A stretch of DNA of 64,000 nt from Neurospora intermedia (taxonomy: Eukaryota; Ascomycota; Sordariomycetes; Sordariales; Sordariaceae), in the NCBI GenBank assembly GCA_037102815.1, contig BTPP01000001.1, forward strand, positions 4,179,001 to 4,243,000, read 5' to 3'. Positions 43,970-56,461 of this stretch are shown here, one piece after another. Under the pieces are notes generated by a model. That model was not told the origin of the DNA. It saw only the letters and a list, made by a program, of their open reading frames with translations, and did not search any database. The translations under genes were made by a program, and so were the position numbers. Position 1 is the stretch's first letter, and each line of letters opens with the position of its first letter.

Positions 43970-45859
43970 CTATTCCTCCTCTTCTTCCTCCTCATCGCTC
44001 TCCTCCCCCTTAGCCCCCGCTCGCCTAGCAACCTTGGGCACCTCAAAGATAGTAGCGCCGTTTCTTCCTTCCTTCATGTACTTCCACCTTCCCAACCTCA
44101 TCTCCTTGCCCGTAGCCACCACGATGCAGATGCCGTCGCGACCGCGGTTGCCGCGCTCGAAGATGGCAATGTCATTGATGATACCCCTAATCAGCCCGCT
44201 CTCTTGCTTCTTCTTCTTGTCTTGCGACCCATCCATCGAGGCCTCGTCGTCCGCTTGCTCCTCTCCACTGCTTGCGGTTGCAGGTTCCTTCTCCGCCTTT
44301 GCCTTCTGCTTCGCTTCCTCCTTCTGCTTCTGTGCCTCGGCCTGGTCAAGCTGCTGCAGCGCCGTGCTGGAACCGAGCACGCCAACGGGGAGGATCTTCT
44401 TCTTGTCCTCGCTCAGGCGCCACACGCGCACGAAGCCGTCCCAAGAGCCCGAGAGGATGACGTCCGAGTACGGGATGGTGCGGAGGGCGGTGATGGCGCG
44501 GGGCTGCGGGGTGGGCACGACGCTCTCGTCCGGATTCGCGTCGGCAGACACCTCGGTCGGCTTGAGCGGCGGGTCGATGCCGTGCGCGCACGGCTGCGTG
44601 AACAGGGCCTTCTTGCGGTTGATGCCCCACAGCGAGAGCGTGCCGGCCGAGTCGCCAGTCACAAAGAGCTCGTCGTCGATCATGGCCACCTGGTCCATGG
44701 TGCCGTCGTGGTTCACCGCCTGGTCCCGGTTCTTGTGGGATTTCTTCTCCGACACGCCGCCGCGGAACACGAGCTGCGACTCCTCGGGTACCTTCCAGTA
44801 GCGGGCGGTCCGGTCGCGCGCGCCAACGGACACGCAGCGCTCGCCGGCCAGAGCGTCGATGTCGGGGATCTCATCCTGGTGACCGAAGAGGGTTTCAACG
44901 TAGGCGAGCTCGTCGAGCGACCAGACTTTTACTGTCCGGTCCTTGGAGGCAGAAAATATTTGGTTAGTGCCGCGGCGGAAGGCGAGCGAGGTAACGGCGT
45001 CGCGGTGCTGGGTGAAGGCCCGGAGAGGCTTGAGGGTCTCGGCGTCGTGGACGACCATTCGCTTGTCGGCGCCGCCGGTGACGACAAACTTGCCGTCGGC
45101 AGAGGCCCTAACCGTCAGGATGGCCGCGTTGGTGTGTCCCTGGTATGTCTTGTCCTTTGCCTTGGTCGGGTTCGCTCTGTTGAAGCACACTCTCTCGGGT
45201 TTCTTCTTGGGTGGCGCAGGCGGCTTCTTTGGCTTCTTCTTGGTCGTCTGTGGCCACTGGTTCTTGGGTAGGTCTTGTAGCTTCCACTTGGTAAGGTAGC
45301 CGTCTTTTGTGGTGGTGTAGGCGTACGGCGCGCAAACCGAGACTGATGTTACCGTTCCTGAATTCCATCTAAACTGTGTGTGTGCGGCCTTGTCAAAGTC
45401 GAGCTTGGAAGCCAACTGGCGGTAAACCTTGCCCTTGGCCTCGGCCACATCCTCCTGAAGACGCTCGGCCAGCAAATCACGGTCAATCTGCTCGGCGTCA
45501 AAGGCATACTCGTCCTCCAGTTCCACCTCTTGTCGTGCCTTGTCCAGATATCGCTGTGCCAACCTTAACCGCTTCTCGGCCGCCGTCTCTCCTTCGTGGT
45601 CCGACTCCTCTTCTCCTTCCGATCCGTCCTCTCTCTCAATGTGGTCGCCATCGTCACTGTCAATGTCGCTGCCGGATATCGACTCGTCGCGCTCGACGGC
45701 TTTCTTGGGGGCGGCAGGGCGTGATTTGGCGGCAGGGCCTCTGACCGAGGATGACTTGGCAGTCGACTTGCCAGTCGCAACTCGCTTCTGGGGGGCTTCG
45801 TTGGCAGAGGCACGCTTCCTCTTCTTTTCCCCAGCGGGTGCTGTGAAAAAGGACGACAT
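43970..45859 (-). CDS. rrp9: U3 snoRNP WD40 protein Rrp9 (U3-55K)
   Basis: A single-exon, 629-residue nucleolar protein that binds U3 snoRNA and is needed for 18S pre-rRNA processing. The start is set at the ATG giving MSSFFTAPAGEKKRKRA; a more upstream in-frame ATG lies in an unlikely leader. The N-terminal basic and acidic segment contains the conserved Rrp9 block AAEKRLRLAQRYLDKARQEV followed by DRDLLAERLQEDVAEAKGK. WD40 repeats follow from about residue 165: SVSVCAPYAYTTTKDGYLTKW, LTVRASADGKFVVTGGADKR, LAFRRGTNQIFSASKDRTVKVW, CVSVGARDRTARYW, MIDDELFVTGDSAGTLSLW and TIPYSDVILSGSWDGFVRVW. The conserved GTVTSVSV and KVPEESQLVF segments support Rrp9 over other WD proteins. The tail is acidic. 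It is divergent from the proteasome gene. Confidence 0.9.
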   Translation of the reverse strand: MSSFFTAPAGEKKRKRASANEAPQKRVATGKSTAKSSSVRGPAAKSRPAAPKKAVERDESISGSDIDSDDGDHIEREDGSEGEEESDHEGETAAEKRLRLAQRYLDKARQEVELEDEYAFDAEQIDRDLLAERLQEDVAEAKGKVYRQLASKLDFDKAAHTQFRWNSGTVTSVSVCAPYAYTTTKDGYLTKWKLQDLPKNQWPQTTKKKPKKPPAPPKKKPERVCFNRANPTKAKDKTYQGHTNAAILTVRASADGKFVVTGGADKRMVVHDAETLKPLRAFTQHRDAVTSLAFRRGTNQIFSASKDRTVKVWSLDELAYVETLFGHQDEIPDIDALAGERCVSVGARDRTARYWKVPEESQLVFRGGVSEKKSHKNRDQAVNHDGTMDQVAMIDDELFVTGDSAGTLSLWGINRKKALFTQPCAHGIDPPLKPTEVSADANPDESVVPTPQPRAITALRTIPYSDVILSGSWDGFVRVWRLSEDKKKILPVGVLGSSTALQQLDQAEAQKQKEEAKQKAKAEKEPATASSGEEQADDEASMDGSQDKKKKQESGLIRGIINDIAIFERGNRGRDGICIVVATGKEMRLGRWKYMKEGRNGATIFEVPKVARRAGAKGEESDEEEEEEE

Positions 45860-46618
45860 GGTGTTGGCAATTGCGGCCCGGGGCGGTCGGTGCAAATGCA
45901 CTGGAGTCGTCTGGTGGTAGAGAATGACACTGGAATGTGAATTGGGGGGTCGCGTTTGGCTTCACTTCAACGCTGCTGCATGGCTGATCAAAGTTGAAAT
46001 TTTTGGTATGGCCGTTCGCGCCTAGACACACACCCGACCCGATGGACTTCGAAAGGAAAAAAAAAAGTTGCCCACCCTGCAGGCTTTCTATCGGTGGAGT
46101 AGCACGCCGATTCGTCAAGGTCTCCTCCACTGGCTTGGCACAATTGAACAAGTCGGAGAAGGGAATCCCCGTGCCGTGCACTCTACCTTATCTTGCCTCT
46201 AACGAATGTCAGGGCTACGACCCGCAAAATCGAGCTAGGTAGGTGTTAGTAGTTGACTGGTGGGGAGGCTCTTGCTGTCTCCAAAAGACGTCCCCAGGCC
46301 AGGCCATCCTGGTAGGTTTCATGACGGAGTGGGGCTGTCTCTCCCGCTGTCTGTTTGCCTGCCCAGTGGTTGCAGCTTTCAGCCCTTCTGGGGACTGGAA
46401 TGGAAAGATGGCAGACGATAGCGGGCACCTGAACAGCCTGGCCCGTGCTTGTCAGCTTGCAGGCTGAAGCTCCAGTGCGCGTTCCCCGTCGCCGTCAGTT
46501 CAAGCTCCAACTGCCCTGTCCCGCCATAGGTAACGACGAGAACCGTGCAAGCCAACGCAACTTGAAGCTTGCCAAAACAACAGCATATCATCCATCACTC
46601 ACATAACAATCAGCCAAA
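45860..46618. promoter_or_regulatory. Divergent promoter region, rrp9 and proteasome beta-4
   Basis: Both genes begin at its edges. It includes an A9 run near 46055 and a TAGGTAGGTG motif near 46235. I did not find the GGTGGCAAA proteasome element known from yeast. Confidence 0.45.
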
Positions 46619-47451
46619 ATGTACGTCGGTCGCATCGGTCATGTTTTGGAAAGGTGATATCAGAGCTGATCAGCATGTAGGGAGGTTTTACTAGGCATCA
46701 CGGGCAAGGACTTTACCATCATTGCGGCGTCCAAGGCCGCTATGCGGGGAGCGACCATCCTGAAGGCATCCGACGACAAGACAAGATCGCTGAACAAGCA
46801 CACACTGATGGCATTCTCCGGTGAAGCTGGCGACACAGGTACGGCAGCGATATCGTGATGACGGCGCTTTTGAACCAAACCAAGTTAACCAACTGTTTCT
46901 TCCCCATCAACAGTACAGTTCGCCGAGTACACCCAAGCCAACGCCCAGCTCTACTCCATGCGCAACGGGACCGACCTTTCCCCTTCTGCCCTTGCCAACT
47001 TTGTCCGCGGCGAGCTTGCGACGAGCTTGCGCTCCCGGAAACCTTACAACGTGAACCTCCTTCTCGGAGGTGTCGACCCTATCACCCACAAGCCCAGCCT
47101 CTACTGGCTCGACTACCTTGCGTCGTTGGCGAAGGTCCCCTATGCCGCCCACGGCTACGCACAGTATGTGATCTCGTCCGATATCTTTGTACCGTCTTTG
47201 TTGCGTAGGAGTCATGTACAGAATCACTGACCGGTTCTTTCCTCATCAGATACTACTGCCTCTCGATTCTCGACAAGCACCACCACCCAGACATCACCCT
47301 CCACCAGGGCATCAAGCTTCTCAACCTGTGCACCGACGAGCTCAAGAGGAGGTTACCCATAGACTTCAAGGGCATGACGGTCAAGGCGGTAACGAAGGAC
47401 GGTATTATCGATATCGAGTTCGACGACGACAAGGTGGTTAAGATGGCTTGA
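46619..47451 (+). CDS. pre1: 20S proteasome subunit beta-4 (Pre1/PSMB2)
   Basis: Four exons, 46619-46620, 46681-46838, 46914-47163 and 47250-47451, encode 203 residues, the usual family size. The first coding exon contributes only AT; the G of the start codon comes after a 60-nt intron (donor GTACGT, branch-like GCTGAT, acceptor GTAG). Spliced, this gives MEVLLGITGKDF, the usual start of fungal beta-4. Unspliced, the ATG at 46619 meets a stop after 12 codons. The body matches beta-4: IIAASKAAMRGATILKASDD, YTQANAQLYSMRNG, ELATSLRSRKPYNVNLLLGG, PSLYWLDYLASLAKVPYAAH and YYCLSILDKHHHPDIT. It lacks an N-terminal catalytic threonine, as expected for this non-catalytic beta subunit. It acts in nuclear and cytosolic protein degradation. 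Symbol follows yeast; it should not be confused with the Neurospora pheromone receptor pre-1. Confidence 0.9.
46621..46680 (+). other. Intron splitting the ATG start codon of the beta-4 gene
   Basis: Sixty nucleotides from GTACGT to TGTAG, with a GAGCTGATC branch-like site near 46666. Its position after AT makes the initiation codon exist only in spliced mRNA. Confidence 0.8.
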
Positions 47452-50400
47452 TTTGTGGGGATGCTTGCTTACTTGCCTGCTTGCGGCTTGGGAAGCCTTG
47501 CGGGGGAAGGACAACTCTGTATAATAATACCCATACGACGGAAATGCATGAGTCCAGGTGGCCTCCACCGACGGGAGACCCCTGGCGAATTTGATGATCA
47601 CAAAGAAAGAGAGAGGGAGAAACAAGGCTATCATGTTAGAGCTGTGAAGTCCGAGAGTCAGCCTCTGCGGCTCCCGGTTTCAGTGTGGCGTGTGGAGCGC
47701 GCCTGGGCCGATCATACACCCTGCCACCGACACCATTGCAATATGTCAGGGTTGCTTCTTTTTCATCCTTTACTCGAAACAGTTCTCCAACTGGTCAGAT
47801 ATCGTCACCGCAGTTGAGGATAAAGGGAACCTGTTTAACGTGCTCTGGCAATCATGAGCGAAAGTCTATTATAATGATGGAGCGCACACCACAAACGGGT
47901 TTTGGTCGAGACAGAGGCTCGACGAGCACTTAAAGTCCGTATTGTGTACCTTTTTGAAACCGACAAGCTGTAACACGAGTCATGACTACTGGTAAACGTT
48001 GAAACAATCATGAAAGTATTTCACATTGTCAGGGACTCGTTATACAGCCAGACGAGAAGAGCTCGAGCCAGTAAATGGCCAATTCTCAGTCCATATGTTC
48101 AGTCAGCATCATTAAAAGCACACGCTGAGAAGACGCAGTAAAGGGACTTGAAGGAATGTGCTAAAGTGCATGTGTGTAGTACGAGCCATGTAGTGTATGA
48201 TCGCTGGCTGACATGACGAGGCCCATTAACATTGAAAGCGGTGAGCGCTACAAGCGTGATGGTTGGTGACTGGTGATACCTTGGGACGACGTGGGGGAAT
48301 TCGGGACGGAGTCTTTCTGCAAAACCTTCCAAGATAGTATACAACTGTCTCTCTGCAGCTGATACCTACCTACCAATGTACATGTCACCAAAGCGGAGGG
48401 CATTAGCGGCCCGATTATGTATGTCGCTGTTGCAACTGTCATCCGAGTGTCTGCTGTCAACATCTGCAAAGGTTAGATTGAGGGTGCGGAGATCGGTGCA
48501 GAAAGAGATGGATGGATGTTTATGAGACCGGCAACACCGCCGGCTGAACGCGGGATAGAAGAGAACGACAAGAGGCAAGAAGACAAACCGCCCCTTATCA
48601 TCTAGACGAAGGAAGTGCCATTTGCCTTTTGCCTGCCAAAGGGGTCAAAGCCAATGGCTTGTTTCCATGTTGTTCCTGGTCTGCCCTTCTGTGTCCACTC
48701 AGCATATCGAGGTTTGTGGGCTTGCATGGTCAATCACAGTTGGTCCAGCTGGTCAGCCAGATCAATTAAAAAAAAAAGACCGGTGTGTTTGTGCGTAGCA
48801 AAAATTGAAGGTTGAGCAAAGATCTTTCCAAAACGTTCGAGATCTATAACAGAGGATGGGAAAGATAGCAATGATGTTAATTTGTTGCCACCCGAATTGC
48901 CTAGCAAGGCCTAGCAAGGGCAAGGTGTGTGAACGTTCCGCTAGTTGCCCTGCCTGCCCTGCGCTGCTGCTTCCTTGCAATCGCCAATCGCATGACCAGC
49001 ATTGTCCTCTAAGACGGTAGAGGTACCGGTACAAAGACCCTTTTTTGCCATCAACGTGACAAACCTTCCATGGAGAAGACGAGCGGATGAACGTTCATGG
49101 TCCCGGTCGCTCTTGAAAGCCCAGACTGCAGTAACATTTGCCCAGCTCCGTACGGGATCCAGATGGCAATTTCCTTCGGGGCAGCTGGCATCTTTGACAC
49201 TTCCCCACGTTGCCCACGTAAGAAGGTGGGATTCTGAGTGGCTGACAGTGACAGCAGTCAGCTTTGGTGGGAAAGTGGTGGCCGTCACGATTTGTGCTGT
49301 GCTGGCAAAAAGCTCACTGCCGGGTAAAAGATGGACAACTTGGCAGACAAGCGCTGGATCAGACAAGACGAAAGGAACCCAAAAATGAATGAGCGAAGGA
49401 AAGGATGGAAGAAAGAACGAAGGGGATGGGACCCGTTCGTTCGTTGTATGCTCATCTTAGAAGATACTGCAAGCTGAAATCTTATTCCTGCCTCAGTCCT
49501 TCTTCATCTGGTCTGTATTCGGTTGAAGATGGAAGTCGGAACGGTAACTGCACCGTATCGTCGCTGTGCATCCGCAGTGTCTACAGTACATTACGCTCCC
49601 TTCGCTTCCGTCATCTTCTTACCTTACCTACCTATAGCAAAGGGTCCAGTTCCAGTCCTCCCTCTCTGTAGCCCATAGACACTTGAAAAGAGCAATGACC
49701 ATGTTAGTAAAAGCCTGTAGATTCCGATCGTATCTTGGAAAGAAAAGCATTTGAAAGCTGATAAAACCACCCATCCATGAAGCGGCGACGGCGTGCAGAA
49801 CGGAAACACCGCTGGCAGAGGTACCTCTACTTTCATATCTCTGGGATCAGATAGACCGTACGGGTCGCAGCCAGCGTGCCACAGAGTGAGAGGAGGCTTC
49901 GGCGAGTGGGCAAAGCCTCCAGCTTGGACACCTCACAAGAGTGGAGCCTTCCCACCATGGGCAGTGGGTGGGAAGGCTCGGCAGGCCACCTGCCATCTAA
50001 CCAGTTAGAACTGCAGGCGGGCAGTGAGCAGCCGGTTCTACCAGTGGAGTCACAGATACTAAAACACTTGGGGTTTTTCTCCAGGTCGCTCCCGTTTAAA
50101 AAAACTTTCTTTTCCCTTTTCTCTTCCACCACACTCAACAGGATTTTATAATCCATCCCCCCTTTCATCCGAATCGCATTTCCCTTACCACTCTTGTCGT
50201 TCCTTTTTCCTTTTGAAGATTTGTTTTTTCTTCCAAAAGGATTCTAGGAGACACTCTCCCAGACTTAATACTTGCGATACACGTTGAGAAAAGAGCGAGC
50301 ATTCGGTTTGTTCGGTTTTTGCCTTCTTTTCTCGTCAATTCATTCTCGTCGGTTCTCCTTTTGAACATTCGTTCTTTTCGGGAGCCTTTCGAAAAAGCAA

Positions 50401-50488
50401 CAGCTTCGTCAAGTCGATTTTAAACGACAACACAACTCTCACTCCTTCACCGCGATTTTATCCGACAAGAAGACCAACCATTGCAATC
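47452..50488. promoter_or_regulatory. Long intergenic region upstream of ded1
   Basis: About 3 kb in tandem orientation, the longest gene-free gap in the window. Frames of 80-141 codons exist on both strands (for example 48941-49366) but show no domain, codon or splice support. TACCTACC motifs lie near 48363 and 49621. The ded1 leader starts somewhere in the pyrimidine-rich end. Confidence 0.45.
50085..50488 (+). promoter_or_regulatory. Pyrimidine-rich leader/promoter region of ded1
   Basis: About 400 bases with many C/T tracts (TTTTCCCTTTTCTCTTCC, TCGTTCCTTTTTCC and others) just before the ded1 start. Such tracts are common around transcription starts of highly expressed fungal genes; the exact start is not visible. 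A long 5' UTR is likely. Confidence 0.4.
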
Positions 50489-52620
<2,132 letters not shown>

Positions 52621-54304
52621 ACTCTCTTCAACCACCTATTCCCGCAGCCACACCATGCTGCGAACATGGCCAACGGCCAGATCGGATATTATTCGACGCT
52701 TTCTTTGTGGAATTTCTTATCGTACTCTCTTCGATTTCTGATTTTTCTTCGGCATTTCTTATCGCGGCGAAGACATGGCCTTTTCCTCCCACACCGGGTT
52801 TGGGAGGAGCAGGCTTCAAAGGCTTACACTCGGGCTTTCACGATAGACATCCTCGCCTTGTTTTGTTCATTCCGAGAACTCCCGACAACAACTTGATACC
52901 CTTAGATCGCGAAAGCTTGGGCCTTCTACAAGAGAAGAGCTGCGAGATGGTGCGATTTTGCATCAATTGCAGCCCACGGTTGACATGATTTAGAACGAAC
53001 TAGATCTCTACGTCAGCCTTCACGATGTCATGTTTCTACTCTTGCCGTTCAGAGAGAGCCTTTTGCTTTCACATAGATGAATGGGTCATGACGCGCCGCC
53101 AACTTTTTCATGTTTTCTCTTTTTCTCTGGACATTACACATCATACATAGACAAAAGCGGATTACTCGGTTCCTCTGGCCGCGGTCGACCTACGACACCG
53201 CGTCTGGGCAGTCTCTCCCAAGGATTTCTTTTCTTCGATGGGGTTGTTTTTTTCCAGAGAGACCTTGTCTCATAGACCGGTAATTGTTTTTTCGGCAGAT
53301 GAGAAATGAAAAGGATGCGGGAGGAAAAGAACGCGCGCGTTTACGATGGTTAGCAGGAAGCATGATACCCTTTTTTTCGACATACGCATGGTCTTTTTTT
53401 AGAGACTGGGAAGAAGGGGAAAAATGCGTCCTTCTTGGGTTCTTAATTGGGTTTGAACGGGCACGGGGCAAAAGCCTAAAAGGGCATCTGCGAATGGGCT
53501 AATCAAAAAGGAGAGTGTTAAACGGGCAGAGGCTTAGGAAGGGGAGGTGTTCTTTTGCACAATGTTTGTTTTTTTCCCTGGACATGGTTTGGGATTTGGG
53601 CTTGGTTTATACGGTTGAACCAAGATCGAAGCTCGGGCATTTGGGAAAAGTTCCCCGGACATGGCGGCTGCTTGTTTTTGTCTCCTTGGCATCCGTGGCG
53701 CGCGAGACGGAATTGTCTGAACTGAGGAATCCAATCAAAAACATTTCAACTTTGTTATACTCTTGATGTCTCTTGTGCTCGGTGACTCGTGATTCGATGT
53801 GTGTTGGTATGCGTGTGTGTGTGTGCGTCGAACAATGTAGAGGTCTAAGTCTTTTCGGTAATCGAGTATCATGAGAGCATGACATGACAAGCAAGTGATC
53901 GAAGTGGCCAGTATACATTTTTGACTTTCTAATCATCATGAGACTGGAGCAAGTGATATTCTGCGGTCAGCGTTCCAGGATTTTGGATGTGTCAAGACTA
54001 TGATATGATGTGTAGGCTTCCAGTCCAACACATGTGGTGGGTGTTGCCGTGTGTGTGATAACTTCCAGGTCAAATCAGTGTGTGTCCCATTCATCTCGAT
54101 TGAAACCTTAGCATTATCATGATACATGGTCGTCAATCATCACTACGACATCAACTCCTCCAGGATGGACTCCAGCTCCTCTTTCCTAAAAGGTAAGCTC
54201 AAGTATTCCGTCCCTATCGAGTCTTTATGACTCGTAATGATTTGATGATCGTGGAATCTGTTTCCGTTCTGTTAGCCGTTATCCTTCTAAAACCAAAAAA
54301 ATGA
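52621..54304. other. Convergent 3' region of ded1 and orc2
   Basis: About 1.7 kb between two stop codons, longer than needed for two UTRs. Contains a (GT)n tract near 53814-53826 and several T runs. Frames near 52611-52988 and 53515-53766 lack support. Confidence 0.5.
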
Positions 54305-56113
54305 TCACAGCCAAGCCACAGCAGAGGGTAGAACATACTCCTTTAGCAGCGTCCTGAACGCCATCTCCGAACTGCAAATAAACTCCTCCACAGCCTTGTT
54401 GTAAAGCATCCTATACTCTACCCCCGGCCCTTCTCCCCCTCCCGCTGCAAACTCCCCTGCCCCTGATGAACCACCACCACCACCACCATCACCGTCCTCA
54501 AAAGCCACCAAAACCTCCCCCACAATCAGCCCAAACAACTTCCTTGCGTTCTCGGGTAAACTCCGCAACACAAACGCCACTCCTTCCTTGCCACCCGCTC
54601 TCTTGCCCATCCTACCCAGTAACTCGTGTACTTCGTCTACTATGTCCAACTCCTTGCTGTGGTCTGCAAAAGTGGTGCAGTCGTGAAATGCAAAGTTGAA
54701 GGAGGAGCGTAAGCTGGAGTCCCAGAGCAGAGGGAAGTCGGGCGTGTCGACGGTGCAAGCGAGAGAGATGGCTGGGTGTGAGGAGAGGTGGGCGAGGAGG
54801 GATTGAGTCTGGGGTTTGCGGAGGGGGGAGAAGGGGGAGTCGAGGGAGGATAGGAGGAGGGTGATTCTTGCTGGCTTTTGGGAAAAAGAGGAGGAGAGGA
54901 GAGTGAAGAGGTTCTGGATCATGGCGAGCGGGTTCCCGGAGGGTAGGCGGAAGGTGGGGTCGATGGCGGCTGAGATGGTGGTGAGGATCTCGCGGAAGGT
55001 GAGGGTGCGGGTGTGCCCGTTGATCATGATGATTGTTGTGTTGTTGTTTGTGTCATTGCCGCCGCCGGAGGAGGAGGAGGAGAAGAGGTACTCGGCGAAT
55101 TGGTGCAAGAGTCGACGCTTGGAGCCGTAGCCGTAGAGGCAGACGCTGAAGCCTTGGGAGAGCTCAAAGGCCCATTGGGGGAAGGAGGCGGCGTGGTGTG
55201 ACTGAAGGGCTTCGATATGTTTTTCGTGGGGGTCCTGACCCAGGTTGCGGAGGAGCGAGAAGTATTCTTCGTGGGTGAGGAGGTCGAGCGAGGAGAGCGT
55301 GTTGTTGGAGGTCTTGTTGGATCCCGGCTTGTTCTGGTAGAAGTATTGCTCGTGGGGAGGAAGGTCTCGGGGTGGTGTGGGCGATTTCTTTCGTCGTGCT
55401 GAACCGGGGGGTCTGCCTCCTCGTCCTCTCCCCCTCCCTGTCTTGGATGGAGTGGTTGCTGCTAACTCGGCCTCTTGGTCGGCGAGGTTTTCTTGTTGGG
55501 TGCCTCCTTCCTCTTCTTCCTCGCTTGACTCGTAGATCTCTCGTGCGATTTGTTGCTCTTCGTCCTCGTCATCGCTTACGGCGCCCTCCAGCACACGGTC
55601 GATGAGAGCCCTGGCACTCTTCCGTCTAGCCGATCGGTCGGCAATTCCTCGCCTGCCGGGTGTGTCGACGCCACTGATTCCTTTGAGCTTGATCGGTGTC
55701 TCGTCGACTTGTTTCTTGCGCAGGGCAGATGGTGTGCTCGGCTTGCCACTTGGTGTTCCTCCCGTTCTGGCCTTCGGTGGTCGCCCTATCCTTTTCTTGC
55801 TGGGTGTCTGCTCGGTAGGTGACTCGGGTTCTTCTGGCACAGAGGCTAGGTCGCGCTGGAGGAAATCGACCTGTTTCCGCGGGGTGGCGTTTCGCTTTGA
55901 AGGTGTTCCTCCATCTTCTGGTTGTCGCCGTTGACGCTTTGCGGAGGGAATCGCATCATCCTCATCTGGAACTTCGTATGGGTCGGCAGGGAGTGGCCGC
56001 TTTCGAGAGGGGCGTTCGACTAGATCGTGCTGATCTGTTGATTTCCGACGAGGAGGCATACCGTTTATGTTGTGTTGTTGGCTTTGGTTTGTGTTGTCCA
56101 AGTTGTATGGCAT
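54305..56113 (-). CDS. orc2: Origin recognition complex subunit 2
   Basis: A single-exon, 602-residue replication initiator that with the other ORC subunits loads MCM at origins. The N-terminal about 260 residues are basic and disordered, with an AT-hook-like KKRIGRPPKARTGGTPSGK and SP/TP sites (SARRKKSPTPPRD). The AAA+-like core matches Orc2: LLTHEEYFSLLRNLGQDPHE, FELSQGFSVCLYGYGSKRRL (the degenerate P-loop), TTIIMINGHTRTLTFREILT, RITLLLSSLDSPF, ISLACTVDTPDFPLLWDSSL and a C-terminal winged-helix stretch (VLRSLPENARKLFGLIVGEV, YNKAVEEFICSSEMAFRTLL). Two low-complexity inserts (SSSSSGGGNDTNNN and a Gly run) interrupt the core. The ATG at residue 19 is an alternative start. It shares a 348-base promoter with gep4. 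Confidence 0.88.
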   Translation of the reverse strand: MPYNLDNTNQSQQHNINGMPPRRKSTDQHDLVERPSRKRPLPADPYEVPDEDDAIPSAKRQRRQPEDGGTPSKRNATPRKQVDFLQRDLASVPEEPESPTEQTPSKKRIGRPPKARTGGTPSGKPSTPSALRKKQVDETPIKLKGISGVDTPGRRGIADRSARRKSARALIDRVLEGAVSDDEDEEQQIAREIYESSEEEEEGGTQQENLADQEAELAATTPSKTGRGRGRGGRPPGSARRKKSPTPPRDLPPHEQYFYQNKPGSNKTSNNTLSSLDLLTHEEYFSLLRNLGQDPHEKHIEALQSHHAASFPQWAFELSQGFSVCLYGYGSKRRLLHQFAEYLFSSSSSGGGNDTNNNTTIIMINGHTRTLTFREILTTISAAIDPTFRLPSGNPLAMIQNLFTLLSSSFSQKPARITLLLSSLDSPFSPLRKPQTQSLLAHLSSHPAISLACTVDTPDFPLLWDSSLRSSFNFAFHDCTTFADHSKELDIVDEVHELLGRMGKRAGGKEGVAFVLRSLPENARKLFGLIVGEVLVAFEDGDGGGGGGSSGAGEFAAGGGEGPGVEYRMLYNKAVEEFICSSEMAFRTLLKEYVLPSAVAWL

Positions 56114-56461
56114 GCCTTGGAGTCCCGCTGTACCTTTACCTTACCTCTGCAATTCGAAGTCTTCGGGAAACTTTTGTAAAGTCAAGACGCGATCGCTTAA
56201 TTGAGACGCGTTAAGCTGTACATACGCCCGGGATGACGCTACCTAGATGGGAAGACAGCAGGTACCCGCTAGAGAGTACCTGCGGGTAGCAGGGTTCGCT
56301 GCCTACTAACGGGGGCAAGCCAAGCCCCCGTCTACCACCACATAGTGTACACTACCTCTAGGTACTTAGCGGGAGGGTTATAGGTGGGAGATCCTAGGCT
56401 TTCTTGCAACCTCATGTGTCATCTCAACCAAACAAACTCCAAGAGGACTATCGCGACCAAC
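56114..56461. promoter_or_regulatory. Short divergent promoter with palindromes, orc2 and gep4
   Basis: Both starts lie at its edges. Within about 100 bases are an inverted repeat GCAGGTAC/GTACCTGC (56258-56265 and 56276-56283), an inverted repeat ACGGGGGC/GCCCCCGT (56309-56316 and 56324-56331) and the palindrome AGTGTACACT (56344-56353). Confidence 0.7.

Noticed and set aside
43812-45271. Long plus-strand frames (329 and 355 codons) opposite rrp9
   Set aside because: They lie across the rrp9 WD40 coding region, have no domain and reflect high GC third positions of rrp9.
48941-49388. Overlapping frames of 128-141 codons on both strands
   Set aside because: Opposite-strand frames of similar length with no domain suggest chance openness in moderately GC-rich DNA.
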